A stretch of 64,000 nt of DNA, taken from the NCBI RefSeq assembly GCF_037975245.1, contig NC_092568.1, forward strand, positions 32,396,501-32,460,500. Reading direction: 5' to 3'. The notes beneath the pieces were generated by a model. That model saw nothing but the letters and a program-made list of their open reading frames with translations, had not been told where the DNA came from and made no database searches. Positions 1 through 28,951 of the stretch are shown in pieces. This stretch comes from Apostichopus japonicus. Its lineage: Eukaryota; Echinodermata; Holothuroidea; Aspidochirotida; Stichopodidae. How positions within the stretch are numbered: position 1 is the stretch's first letter; every line of letters begins with the position of its first letter. The position numbers and the translations under genes were made by a program.

Positions 1-1922
1 ACAATTTACTGAATAAGTTCCTTGTATGTGGTATCGTGCTATAATTATAATCTGTGATATCATACTGATCGCTGAGACCGTACAAGGAACTTCTGGGTAT
101 AGTATTATTGATATGATGATGCAACCTTCGAAACAATGCTTTTGTTGTGACGGGGTGCTATTTATGTCGGTTAGGTATGATAAAGTCACTTCGCAAAGTT
201 TAAACAATGACTTCACCTGAGGAGGGTCGTGATATATTGCATCACTTGAACAACAAGGACAATTTGACGTGTTGTCCATGCATATGAATGACGTCGCAAA
301 ATATTTCACAATTTTTTTAACCAAATAGAATGAACAATGAAGTGAAATACATAAATGGTAGAAAGACCACTGATTCGTTTTCACTTGACTTGGTCTGTCT
401 TGTATCATTCTAAATGTTTGACACAAAAGTGTTATCTATCATAGTGGAGGAGGGCACTAAGATTTTGTTACGTTCGGGCCGGAGAGCCGAGTCTAAAATT
501 AAGGCCTTCTCTTTGAGAAGTTTTGGTGAAATGTGTTTAGATATTGGTGCTATATTTGGCGACTTTTGAAACAATGTTGAGGGTTTTTAAACTGTTGAGG
601 TTGCATACCGTTATATATACATTTTATGTATTAATGTACTGGACACTATTAGTTTTTGTACTGTTGTCTGTCAGTGGGGAAGGGGGGGGGTGATTTTATT
701 CTGAGAGCTAAATTAAGCCCTTAGTATAAAGTGTTTGCGCCCTTTTACCGAAGCACTGTATTCGGCGGCTGTGTATATCAGACCTACGTACGTTCCTCAA
801 AGCCTTTGACAAACATTTTACGGAACAGAGAGTTCCGCGGAATAGCAACTTCCTGCCTCTATGCAGTACGTGTCGTAAGGAGGTATAAAAAAGTGGGGTA
901 GGGGTAGGTCGGAAAATGTTGGCGTTGTCTATATCTCAAAATTTCGAAAATTCTTTCCAAATTTTCCCAAACGTTCGAAGTTTTATTCTGGAAGCTGTGT
1001 TGACTTTTATATCTAGAAAAGTATGACCTTTTAATATTGAAATTTCGAATGAGATCCAGTGAGCAGGGAGACAGATTTGGAGAACGCACAGCGACCTTTT
1101 TATGAAAACGCTTCCTTCCATCTTGCCATCAGCATTTCAAGGCGCACCCATGTGAGTAGCCTCACTATAGTGAGACATGACTCCAAGGGGTGAACTTCTG
1201 ACTGGACCTGGAAATCGAGGATCTCAAGCTCACGAAATTGATTTTGTTTTTAGTATTTGCCTGCAAGTTCTTATCGGCAGACGTTACTAAGAGTGCAAAA
1301 CTCGAACAGCGAGCACCTTACTTCGCAATTCCCTTTCCCGTTCCAGTTTGTGATTGCGAGCTATTGTATTTTCATCCAATGTTCAAGCGAATATGAAAAG
1401 TCGAGTCCCGGAGTGAATGTCCTGACATGTACATACGTTACATATCTTACTACTCTTGAAAAAGTTGTAGAAATTGTTTCTTCAAGTTGCTTACAGTACT
1501 TTTTTAAATTGCAAAATATTAATATTTGCTGCCCTCTATTACCGAAATTTGTGAGTCGTGTTTATCAGCTACTAAAAAAGGTTTTTCTTCAATGAAAACT
1601 AGTTCTCAAAGAAACAAACATAGTTTTGAAGATATTTGTAATAGTTGAGAAGTACAAATTTGGGGATGTGATTCACTGATTGAGAAACTTGATGTAGCCG
1701 TCATCATTTTAGTCAGCTGATTGCCACGTAGAATTCATTACGTCAGCTCCGGCCAATGGCAACACCCCCTCCAAGTTGTTCACCTTTGTATGTAACCACC
1801 ATATTGAAACTTCCTCGTCACAATAAGTAGTACGAACTCTATCTAGATTTGAACTATTTGCCGATTACTGAAGAAGAAGAAAACACATTTTACAAGCTTG
1901 GATAATCCTGCACATATCAATA
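1..1922. other. 5' flank of RAB1, no gene recognised
   Basis: I find no convincing coding sequence here. The short open frames have no recognisable domain and no splice-consistent continuation. The stretch ends in the probable RAB1 promoter and 5' UTR. It has a G run near 672-680 and a patch around 938-990 rich in TTCGAAA-type words like those at 25.5-26.3 kb. Confidence 0.6.
1753..1757 (+). promoter_or_regulatory. possible CCAAT box of RAB1
   Basis: A GGCCAATGG context lies about 170 bases upstream of the RAB1 start codon. That is a usual distance for a CCAAT/NF-Y element in a TATA-less housekeeping promoter. No TATA box is evident nearby. This is a motif match only. Confidence 0.3.
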
Positions 1923-19318
<17,396 letters not shown>

Positions 19319-22300
19319 TATATCAGAGTTAAAACAGAGAAAAAAGAAAAGATAGATTTTCCAATCTGGAACAAACACTAACTTTCCTGAGGGTTATCTC
19401 TAACAAAAAACCAAACAAAAAAAAGGTAAAAAAAGTTAATCAGAAAGAATTTTGTGATCAGTCCAAAATTTCTCATCATCGTTTACTACTCATGGAATTG
19501 CAGCTTTGATCATCACGTTAGGATCAAGTGATCCTCGACTGCCGATGAACTGCTCTCCATCTCTGTCTCTCTCTATCTCTCTCTTGATCTTTGCCTAGTC
19601 ATGGTTTTTGGTTTCACTGAAGATTGAATGTTTGGCATTTCCTGTATTCTTGCCTAAGCAAATTTTAAGCAACTGATCGTTGCCAAAAGCAAAAAGGAAA
19701 AGAGAATTTATTTTGGGCAGTCATTGAGGGATTGAGCTGAGCGTGAGTCCTTGGATTTGTTTCATTCGGAGCTCTGGAAATTTAAAACCGTGGATTTCAT
19801 TCGTAACAAATAAAAAAATGTGTAAGAAAAGTCAACAGTTGTAGATTTTAATACGTTGTTGCTGTAAATTTACCTACGTTCAAAATGGAAGAGTCCTAGT
19901 GTATTCTTGTTTTGAGATTTTAGTCTGTCAAACCAGTACCATTCCTTAGAAATAATGTGATAAAAATAGTTTAATGGCTTGTATCTATCTTGTACAGGTT
20001 TAAAGCTAAAACAAAATAAAAATAAGAAACAAATCAAATGAAGGCATTTTCGTCGAGGGAAGTTGCTTTTAGGAAGTTCCTCTGTTACGCCGATGGGTGT
20101 TCTAGGAGCTTGTTAGATTGTCCCTGGTGAGAATGCTTGAAAGGAACATCAAGACAGGAGCAATTACTATCACTGCTGCTGTCTTTTATCATCCATTGGT
20201 ACTGAACACAGACCATCTATGGTAGACAGAGAAATTCAAAGGATTGTGGCTTGAAGTGATTGGGCGCGCATAGTTTTGTTCCATTTTAGTTTTCTTTTTA
20301 GAGAGTTTAGTATCCATCGTCATCATCATCACCACCACCAAGGTGTTGAGCGCACTGTACCACAAATTGAATGTACATAATAATATACGTAGAACACGTT
20401 TTCCAATTTTTGTGTGTGGTTTGTGGTTAAAAAACAAAGATCGGATAGCACGTCTACTACTCCATATTAAGAAAACTTTGTTGCTTTGAGTGAAGTGGCA
20501 AGTGGTTGTTTATCCTGGTGATCTTTGGGGATTGTCTGGAGGGTGGAGTGGGTAATGGACGGAGAAGAGATGTGTGAATAAGGGGCAAGTCTCCCAGATT
20601 GTAACCCAGAGCAGTTATCACCCGTAAATCACATCAGCAGGTTTTAGAAAATTCCATTAATGTGACGTGACTAAACATTAATGTTCCATCAAAGACAGGT
20701 GCTGGTAATGCTTGGTGTTAGAGATTTTATGTTTTGTCTTCATCTTCCCCCCTCTCCCGGACCCCCTCCATGTTAATGCATTTTGGCTAAAATAAATGAT
20801 TGAATGGTACTGAATGTGGCCAGATTGGAGGTGCGCTACTCTTCTATTTCTAGCAAATTCCATCTTCATTAGCACCATCTTTAAGATCTTATCACATCTT
20901 GTACATTTGTGAGACAAAACATTTTTACAAAGAACTTCAATGTTGTAATTTATGAGCTAAAAATTGACAACTTTTTGGGATATTTTCAGTAGTTTGTTCC
21001 TTATATCTTTTTTCCTTCTTTTCCCTGTCTTGTTTGTGTTCTCCATTAGTTGGTAGAAATTGCTGCATGCATAATTGGAGGTATATATATTTCTGTAACA
21101 AGCTAGTAAATGTAACTATTTTGATTAACTAACACACACACTGACACACACACACACTCATGTGGAAATAAATCAAAATGACTAGGATAGTAATCGCCCT
21201 GGCACGACCCCTGCCGACTTTTTTGTTAAATATTTAAAAAGGGTAATTTTTACATTTTGGTCCGTTTGGTTTCTTTTCCCATTTTGTCAATATCATGTGA
21301 GGATATTGTAAATGGGATTTTTTCTTAAATGCTAATTTGGGTGGTTGTGCTGTGGGTGAGAAAATGTGTAAATGCTTGTAAACATGATCTAGTTAATGTC
21401 ACCACAACAAGGACCCTCATGTCTATTTTAAGAGGAAACTTAAATGTTTTTCGGAATTTCAAGGACAGAGGTAAATGACAATTGGTTTACTCTATGTGGT
21501 TCCCAATACAAGAAAAATGTTTGGAAGGATGGAAAATAATCAGCCATTTATAGGACATATAGATAGATATATATATAAACAATTATTTAAAGATAACATT
21601 TGTACTCTCTGTTCCCTTATCTATCTTTTTTTGTGAATTGTTAATACCAAGTGGATTGCTATTTTAAATAGATCTATTTGATTTTGCTAGATCTTTGTTC
21701 AGCTACTTTGAAGAGGCGGATTTGTATAAAACTCATGGTTTACTCAGTACTTTATGAATATCTGCCGTATCCCAAAGAGAATGAGGAAAATATAAGTCTC
21801 TCAGATTTAATTTGAATGTACACTGCATTGTTCTTCTCTCTGCTATTAAAATAATAATGTGTCACTTTCTCATAAAGGGAACATAAAAAAAAAACTGGGA
21901 TGATAGTCTTTTTTTATTAATCAGAATGTTCATCTTACTCTGTTAGACATATCATTCCAAATATATTGCACAGCTTTGAGAGATTAGAATTTCCTACACC
22001 TTAAGTGTTGATGATTGTAAATGTAAACCCCCTACCCCAACCCCACTTTCCCACACACCCCTGTGTGTCTCATAGTCTTTATCTGAACGTTATTGACCAT
22101 ACTCTCTTGTCATATTGTAAGATTAATATCCAAAATAATAAAGTTGGCCTCAGATCTTGTTTGCTCTTTTTGGAATATAGATCTAAAACGACATAGAATT
22201 CCATGCAGTTTCCATGTAGTAGCTTACCTTTGTGTTAGATTTTATTTCATCCTCATCTGGCTGTACACCTGGTTTCTACCATCACTGTGGCTATATTAAA

Positions 22301-24931
22301 ATTGATGCAAACCGATACTTCATAATTTGTCTTCCAAACTTGCCTCGTCGTCATCGTGTGAGAATAATAAGGAGTAAAAGATACTTGCAAAGCAGGCTTG
22401 GCTTCTTGAAAGCATTGTTTGTTAATGACGTTAAGAACATCATAGGTCTGTTTACCTGCCTGACTTGGCTAGTGTAGACTGTGTTAGTACCAACTTGTAT
22501 TCTCATGGTCAATTCTTAATAACCGTAACCGAATTACCGATTAAATTTAAAAAGTCTGGAAAAAGTAAAGATTCCAATGAAAATCTCCAATTAAAGGGGG
22601 GGGGGGGGCGTGATTAGTGATTATACATTTGAATAAATATAACAAAAGGGAGAAGAACAAAGATTTTGTCAGGACAATACAATGTCTGCATTGTGTTATA
22701 GGTTGATGATTTTGTTCTGTGATTGAGTATTGTTGCACCCATTCTTCCTGTTCTGTGGCAAGTGAACCTTTGAAAGTAATTATGGTAGTTTGGTTGCTAA
22801 TGGTGATGATTTTGTTAAGTATTATAACTGATACTTCAGAAGAAAGATGTACACAATTTCTGCCATTGAGTGTCCTCTAAGACATGTATCATTTATTTAA
22901 ATAAATTTCTCTACTGCTATGAGTTGGTTTAGCCGGCCTTGGAGCCACTGTCTGAGGTTCCCCGGCCCCGGTCGATCCTTCGATATCCTCCGAATGAGGT
23001 TATACATTTTGTTGTGTCATGTGATAAATGTGAAAGCAATATATGTATCACCAATTCAAGGTAAAATAATGATTAGCATTAACAAAATAGTATCCTAAAT
23101 TTCCTTATTCAGTCTATAGAAGTCATTCATGTTTCATGAGTGAGGTGTCAACATAAGCCAAGTGATATTTTTTTTTGGCTTTTACATGTCCTTTTTTAGT
23201 AATCATAGTGTTACTTTAGCGAGTTATTTTTCAAGACGGATGAAGATGAAAGAACAATGACATGAAATGGTCTCATTGTTGTAAACCCTATTGTTCTAAA
23301 GACAATTGTTGTTTTTACATTGTTCTCCAAACAATGAGTTGGTCCATTGGAGGTTCTACTATGTGAAATACAGTATAGGGGTATACATTGCAGATGTTGG
23401 TCCTACAGTTATGATGGTAAACTGCAAAAGATTTGGTGATCCAAGCACAAATTTAAAGCTTAAGAGGAAACAAATCATTGTAACATTTTTATGGTGTGTG
23501 AATTGTGTTAGATGAATTAGATGCACCACATAGATGAGTTTTTGTTGTTGCACTAAAGCATATCTGAGTGTAGGATGAATAGGATTGTCTTATTTGTGGG
23601 ACGACCTTTAGTGCCAGAGGTCACTTTTTTTTTCTATATGTATGATAAACTTGCACCAGTTGGGGAATGTTGTGTTTCAGTAAGTGGTTTCAATTTCTCT
23701 CATAGTGTTGACTATAAAGTTTATTCAATTTCTGAGACTAGCTATTTGACAGTACAGCTGAAAGTGTGCTGGAATCATACTTGTCTTTGAGACTTATTTA
23801 AATTAGTACAAAAATTAAAAACTTTAAATTGGGTGTTCTTATGAGAAAATTGCATGATTCTGTACAGTCTCTTGTGCATGATCTTCAATATAATTAACAT
23901 TTTTATTTTGCGCTGCACAGACGTAGTTTTGTTATAATATGGGGATTGAAGGGTATAGCAGCAATGCTAGATTAAATTGTTGTCTTTGGCAATCGGTAAT
24001 TGTATCACTGTATCATTATTATTATTATCGTTTTTTTTTTCTTTTTTGGTTCTTAATTATTTTTTTTTCATCTTCACTCTGCTATTATCCCAAAAAGTAA
24101 TAAAAAGATTACTGCTATTCCTATCTTTTTGATGACATGTTTGTTTTTGTAGTCTTATATTGCACACATTTTGTGATCCATAGTAAACATATTCCATATG
24201 GGTATGTTATAGATTATGATGATGTGGTGTTGCACCACCCCCCCCCCCTCCCAATCCTCCCTCCACCTCTTTCATTCCTCTACAAGTTTCATTCATTTCC
24301 AGAATCAAAACTTTATTAGGAAATAGGTCCCCCTTCGCCGAACTATCGCTACTCAATTGGGGAGTGTCCAGTTGCTTCATGCCTCTTTGTGTGGATTCAA
24401 CATGTCATTCTCTCAGCGAACAGTGTGTATTCCTTCTCTTGTTCAAGTATTTGATAAATGGTTTGAGCTGCCGGAAACGCTCTTGTCCGTCACATGAGGA
24501 AAACTAGGCTGCAGTCTCTGGAACCGGAAGGTGGGTACCTTCATCATTGCTGTATGCAATTATCAACAACTCTAGATATCATAGCACTGCATACACAATA
24601 GTATAAGGGGAAAAGGCCCGGGCGAGGTGGATGGGGAGGGGGGAAATAACCATACGTAAACAAATAAGCAAGTAGAGTAGAACACTAAATTGTTAGCAGT
24701 AGTGTGATCAGCTTGTGATTTTACGTTCATATCAAGATAATCTTAGTAAATCTCGCCATTATACAAGCTTTACAGTATGTCCACATTAACCACTAAACTA
24801 ACGAAATTTCCTTGTATATTTGAGACTTGCAACTTTTTCCAAGCCACAAAAAGCAAAGCATGTTCACTATACATGCTATTTTTTACCCCCAGCCCATTCC
24901 TTATTTAATATATTTTCATTAACCTAATTAT
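19319..24931. other. RAB1 3' UTR and downstream spacer
   Basis: No coding exon is recognised. The first few kilobases after the RAB1 stop are AT-rich with short CT, CAT/CAC and CA microsatellites (near 19555, 20315 and 21130), G or C runs at 22596-22608 and 24238-24248, and several AATAAA words. The open frames present have no domain and no codon pattern suggesting selection. Confidence 0.5.
20015..20020 (+). terminator. possible RAB1 poly(A) signal
   Basis: AATAAA lies about 700 bases past the RAB1 stop. Other AATAAA words follow further down (for example near 20790 and 21168), so the site in use cannot be decided from sequence alone. Confidence 0.3.
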
Positions 24932-25163
24932 CAGTGTTGTAGTCATGCAGTCATACTTTCATCCGAGTACTTGAGGTTCCGAGGACCAAAATAGCAGTGT
25001 CCGTATACAGCATTTTAGAAGCACAAGGTACTCGTAAAGTGCTCATCCTGAGCGAGTATCAAGGACTTTAAAGCGAATACAAATTATGAGTACTTTCCAC
25101 CGAGTTTGCAGTATACCGAGTATACTTGTGAAAGGTACTCGAGTTTTGAGTACTACAGCACTA
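24932..25163. mobile_element. candidate hAT-like MITE, about 230 bp
   Basis: The left end is CAGTGTTGTAGT and the right end, read in reverse complement, is TAGTGCTGTAGT. They give 10 matches in 12. The interior is full of GAGTAC/GTACTC words, a pattern known from short hAT-type elements. The flanks show no clear 8-bp duplication, so the exact borders are uncertain. Confidence 0.5.
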
Positions 25164-25499
25164 CCTATACTTGTTTAAAATAGGAGACCTCTGTCAAAAG
25201 CTGGATGACAGGACTGCATAATGCTAACGCTCTTGCACATCGAGTAATTTCAAAACCGATCATCGAATATTTAGATTAAAACAAAACTTTTCATCTGCAA
25301 ATTTTGTGTGGTGCCTTTCCCTCACATTCAATACTCGCGTTCTTTCTCAGCGGACCCACATGGCAGACAACGGTGTTTGGTTTATTGGTCCTATACCAGT
25401 GACGTAGGAAACTATCAAAACGTTAGATGGGTGGCGAGTATGGGAGGGGGTTCGGGGATGTTCCCATGGCGAATTTCAGTTTTAGGGCCTATACGCTGG

Positions 25500-26298
25500 C
25501 CCAGATCGCGAGGAAAGTAGTCGGAATTTCGAGATTTCATGCCATTTTTTTTTCTATACAAGATTTCGAAAGTTTATCTCAAGTTTCCGCTCTTGCGTTA
25601 GTTGGCAATATCCACTATTTCACCTCGATTTGATTATCTTCGGAAATGTTCTTGTCGGGAATGTACTTGTCTTTCTTCCATACAGAAGTCAAAATTTCGG
25701 GGAGCAAATCAAAGTTTCCGATTCTCGAATTTACGACATGCTATCTGCGACATTTTGGCTAAATTATGTAAAAGTTTGTCTCTAAATTTCGATTATTTTA
25801 CCACGAAATTTCGAGGGAAAGAAAATTATCTCAAAACGGTACGACTACATTCTCAAATTTAGGATCTTTTTATCGAAATTTCTGACTTTTATATTCAAAC
25901 TTTGATTGTGTGTATACATCTATACCCTATATAGGGGCGTCTTTCCAAGTATCCAATTATCGACTTGTGCCTTAAAACTTTCGATTGTTAAAGTCCACAT
26001 TCGAAGCTAAATACCGATATAAGGAAAATCTCCATATAAAGAATATATATTATATTGATGTCAAAATGTCGTTTTTCTTCTTCAAAATTTCGAAAAATTG
26101 TTATATCGTTACTTTGAAGTTTTTTTTTAAAGTCGTGGAATACATCACTTGTTAGGAAATTCGTGATAGGAAAATATTCCAGCCACCCCTCCCCTCCCCT
26201 TCCCTTCAAAAATCGAGGAGAAACTTAAAGTTTCCGTTCTTCGAAATTAAGACTTGTTATCTCGAAATTTCGGGGCAATTTACCTCGAAATTTAGACT
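25500..26298. repeat. degenerate repeat field rich in AATTTCGA words
   Basis: The stretch repeats words such as CGAAATTTCG, AGTTTCCG and TCTCGAAATTT at irregular 40-70 base spacing. No protein explains this. It looks like a decayed satellite or the interior of a non-autonomous element, directly abutting the inverted-repeat element that begins at 26304. Confidence 0.5.
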
Positions 26299-26377
26299 AT
26301 TTTCAGGGGCGTATCCAGGATTTTCTAACCCGGGGGGCGCGAATTACTATCTAAGCGGAGCGCCACCATCTGTTGGC

Positions 26378-26838
26378 GCGCAGCGTACAAGAAATTTCGG
26401 GTTTTGATACCCCCAGATCACCGGAAATGGCACTTCTCGGGCTTGAAATGACCAACCCAAATGTACACTTTTGCCTAAGAACCAAGAATTTCCCAATAGT
26501 TTCTTTTTCATCCATAACCTTTTTGAAGATTGTCACCAGTCACACATCCTGTTCGACCTCTTTGCATCTCCTGTGGATCATTGCTTTTTGTATAGGTTAT
26601 TCTACGTCGCGCAGCGTAAAAGAAATTTCGGGTTTTGATACCCCCAAGATCACCGGAAATGGCACTTCTCGGGCTTGAAATGACCAACCCAAATGTACAC
26701 TTTTGCCTGAGAACCAAGAATTTCCCAATAGGTTTTTTTCATCCATAAACCTTTTTGAAGATTGTCACCAGTCACACATCCTGTTCGACCTCATTGCATC
26801 TCCTGTGGATCATTGCTTTTTGTAGGTGATTCTACGTC
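26378..26838. repeat. 230-bp tandem duplication inside the element
   Basis: Two units, 26378-26608 and 26609-26838, start GCGCAGCGTA and end near TCTACGTCGC. They are nearly identical over their whole length. A partial third relative lies at about 27447-27545, sharing ACTATCTAAGCGGA(G/A)CGCC and GTTGGCGCG. The two open frames that overlap this region are by-products of the repeat. Confidence 0.85.
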
Positions 26839-28272
26839 GCGGCCCACAATACCCGTAAGCACCATTTTCAAGGTTTTAAGCCCACTATTTGTTCAGAATT
26901 TGAAAATTCACAATTCTCGTGAATAAATTCACTTCAAAATATACCCATATTGTTGCACAAAATTTCATCTATGGACACCAATATAGAAAAACCTCCTTCA
27001 ACCCCTAACAGACCGGTCAAAATTGCACGAGTAGAGGGAAGTATGATGAAGAATGGTGGTCAGGGAATTTTCGAAAATTCAGACACAGTTAATTTATTGG
27101 TGTACAAATATTAAACCTCTTATAACGGCTATTATAAAACTTCTTCGTTGCAGGAAATTAAAATATACCAGATATTTCCGGAACCGAACACTACGCACAT
27201 CTACTGTTTTGAGGCTGTTCATCCCGGAACGCCATTTTCATGCTCACTGATATGATGTGATATCTGCAGTTTGCTTTAAAAATTCGAATAATTGAAAATG
27301 AGACTGAAATAAATAACTATTATCTGTTTATTGTGCAATGCTCAACCAGGGGCCTCCTATCAGGAGGCCTAGCAAGGGCGTCCGCAGAAATGTAGTACAA
27401 GGGGGGTGGGCAGTAGATCATATAGGTGTTACACACTACTTGCTACTATCTAAGCGGAACGCCACCATCGGTTGGCGCGGAGCGTACAACGATTTTTTTG
27501 GCCAAAAAATACTCCTAGATCGTCGGAAAAGACACTTCCCGTTCAAGTTGCATTTACTCATCGGTTATTTTGAGATCTCATGTCTTAGGATTTTGACTTT
27601 CAATAATTTCAGTAATGCATTATGGGTCCGTATGCAATGAACATAACTAGAGAACTGTTGGATGGGGGAAATCATTGAAATGTCAAATGCTTAACTTTTT
27701 TTTAAATTTTCCAGGGGTGGGCAAGTGCCCCCCCCCCCCTACTGTATGGAGTATAATGGAGACTACTGTACAAATACAGTTATCAAACCTAAGCATAGGG
27801 CCCATAGGAGCCCATAGGAGTTGCGCCCCACATTCTTTTCATTTCGAAAGACGCACAGTTTCAAGTTCATTACACACTGAAGGCTTCGATTCTCTATCTG
27901 CCTTCAGTTTAGGGAAGATCTTGGGATTTTCATCCCTAGATATCGCTAGATATTGCTAGATGTCCATACAGTACAGTGCCCTTTGGATTTTTCGGGGCCT
28001 GATCTTGGGAAATTGCAAAGTCGGGAGTGGTCACACTCCATGTAGGTCAGTGCACGACCTCTAGACGTCACTAATACACAACCCAATCACTTGTTATCGA
28101 TGAAGTGGTGTGTTGCCGGATTTTTTCAATAGGTCTTGGTACTACGGGCGAAGGTCATTAGTTAAATTTAGTTAAAACTCATCGGTAAGCGATGAGAGGG
28201 GAGGGGTGGGCGTAGGGTTGTGGGCGCGCGTGTTCATGCAGATGGGAACAATCTCAAGAAGTGGTGGGTGCG

Positions 28273-28381
28273 TCCTTTTCTCCTTTTTTCTCTGTCTTCT
28301 TTTTCTTTTCCCTTCCTTCCTCTCCTTCCTCCTTTTTCCCCTCTTTTCTTCTCTTTTTCTTCCTCTCCTCTTTTTCTTACC
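28273..28381 (+). repeat. 109-base pyrimidine tract
   Basis: The + strand is almost only C and T here, rich in TTCC and TTTTC words, and ends directly at the GC-rich right end of the inverted-repeat element. Open frames across it on both strands (Phe/Ser/Leu-rich on +, Glu/Lys/Arg-rich on -) are composition artefacts. Confidence 0.85.
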
Positions 28382-28830
28382 CGGGGGGCGCGCGCCCCCA
28401 ACGCCCCCCCCTGGATACGCGCCTGATTTTGTCTCATAATCACAAATTGGTAGCTTTTCCCGCCCCTACCTCTGCCATTATACCTTTCATGTACGCCTGT
28501 GTCATAACTATTTTCGATGTAACCTATTGTCGTTTTATAATGACGTCTTGTGAATTTCATTGAAAGTTAAGCATCATCCACGGAGGGCCGTTTATTTTTT
28601 TCCCTATTGTATCTCTCACAAACTTAATCAGATTTTCGTATTCCAATAGTCAACCTACGTGGCTGATCAAGACATGATAAAACGTTTATCTTGTTTAGAA
28701 AGGAATCACAGCCGCTGTGGTATTCCTTTCTCATTGATATAATATTTGCATAACAATTGGATGTTGAATTCTTCTCTTCGGAATTTCTTTTTACGACAAA
28801 TTTGCTGTGAAGACATTGCGAGGTTCTAAT

Positions 28831-28837
28831 ATGGCGG
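28831..28837 (+). promoter_or_regulatory. possible YY1-type site before the CUB gene
   Basis: ATGGCGG preceded by TAAT resembles the YY1 consensus, which often lies at or just after transcription starts. It is about 115 bases upstream of the start codon of the CUB gene. This is a motif match only. Confidence 0.25.
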
Positions 28838-28951
28838 TCGCTTCTTCGCCTTGCTTCGTCTAAGGTTTGTCTAAAAATCCTAAATGGATTCAGAATACAA
28901 GTTCATCTATTAAAATATCTGGCTTTGGATTGTGTACTACAATTCTTTAAA

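Larger units (their letters stand above)
26304..28425. mobile_element. 2.1-kb element with terminal inverted repeats
   Basis: The left terminus CAGGGGCGTATCCAGG is matched by CAGGCGCGTATCCAGG on the other strand at the right end, 15 of 16 bases. ATTTT lies on both outer sides (26299-26303 and 28426-28430), which may be a 5-bp target duplication, although the low complexity weakens that. Both ends continue into GC-rich CCCGGGGGGCGCG-type sequence. No transposase is visible. Inside are a 230-bp tandem duplication, a related third copy near 27447, and a second boundary-like word (CAAGGGCGTCCGCAG, near 27374) suggesting a nested insertion. I do not assign a superfamily. Confidence 0.65.

Noticed and set aside
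26-220. 64-codon open frame at the window start
   Set aside because: No domain, no splice signal that extends it, and length within chance for this composition.
26351-26717. Pairs of similar 60-100 aa open frames
   Set aside because: They are the 230-bp tandem duplication read in several frames. No domain is present and the frames are interrupted differently.
28206-28563. Overlapping open frames on both strands
   Set aside because: Low-complexity translation of the pyrimidine tract and transposon terminus.
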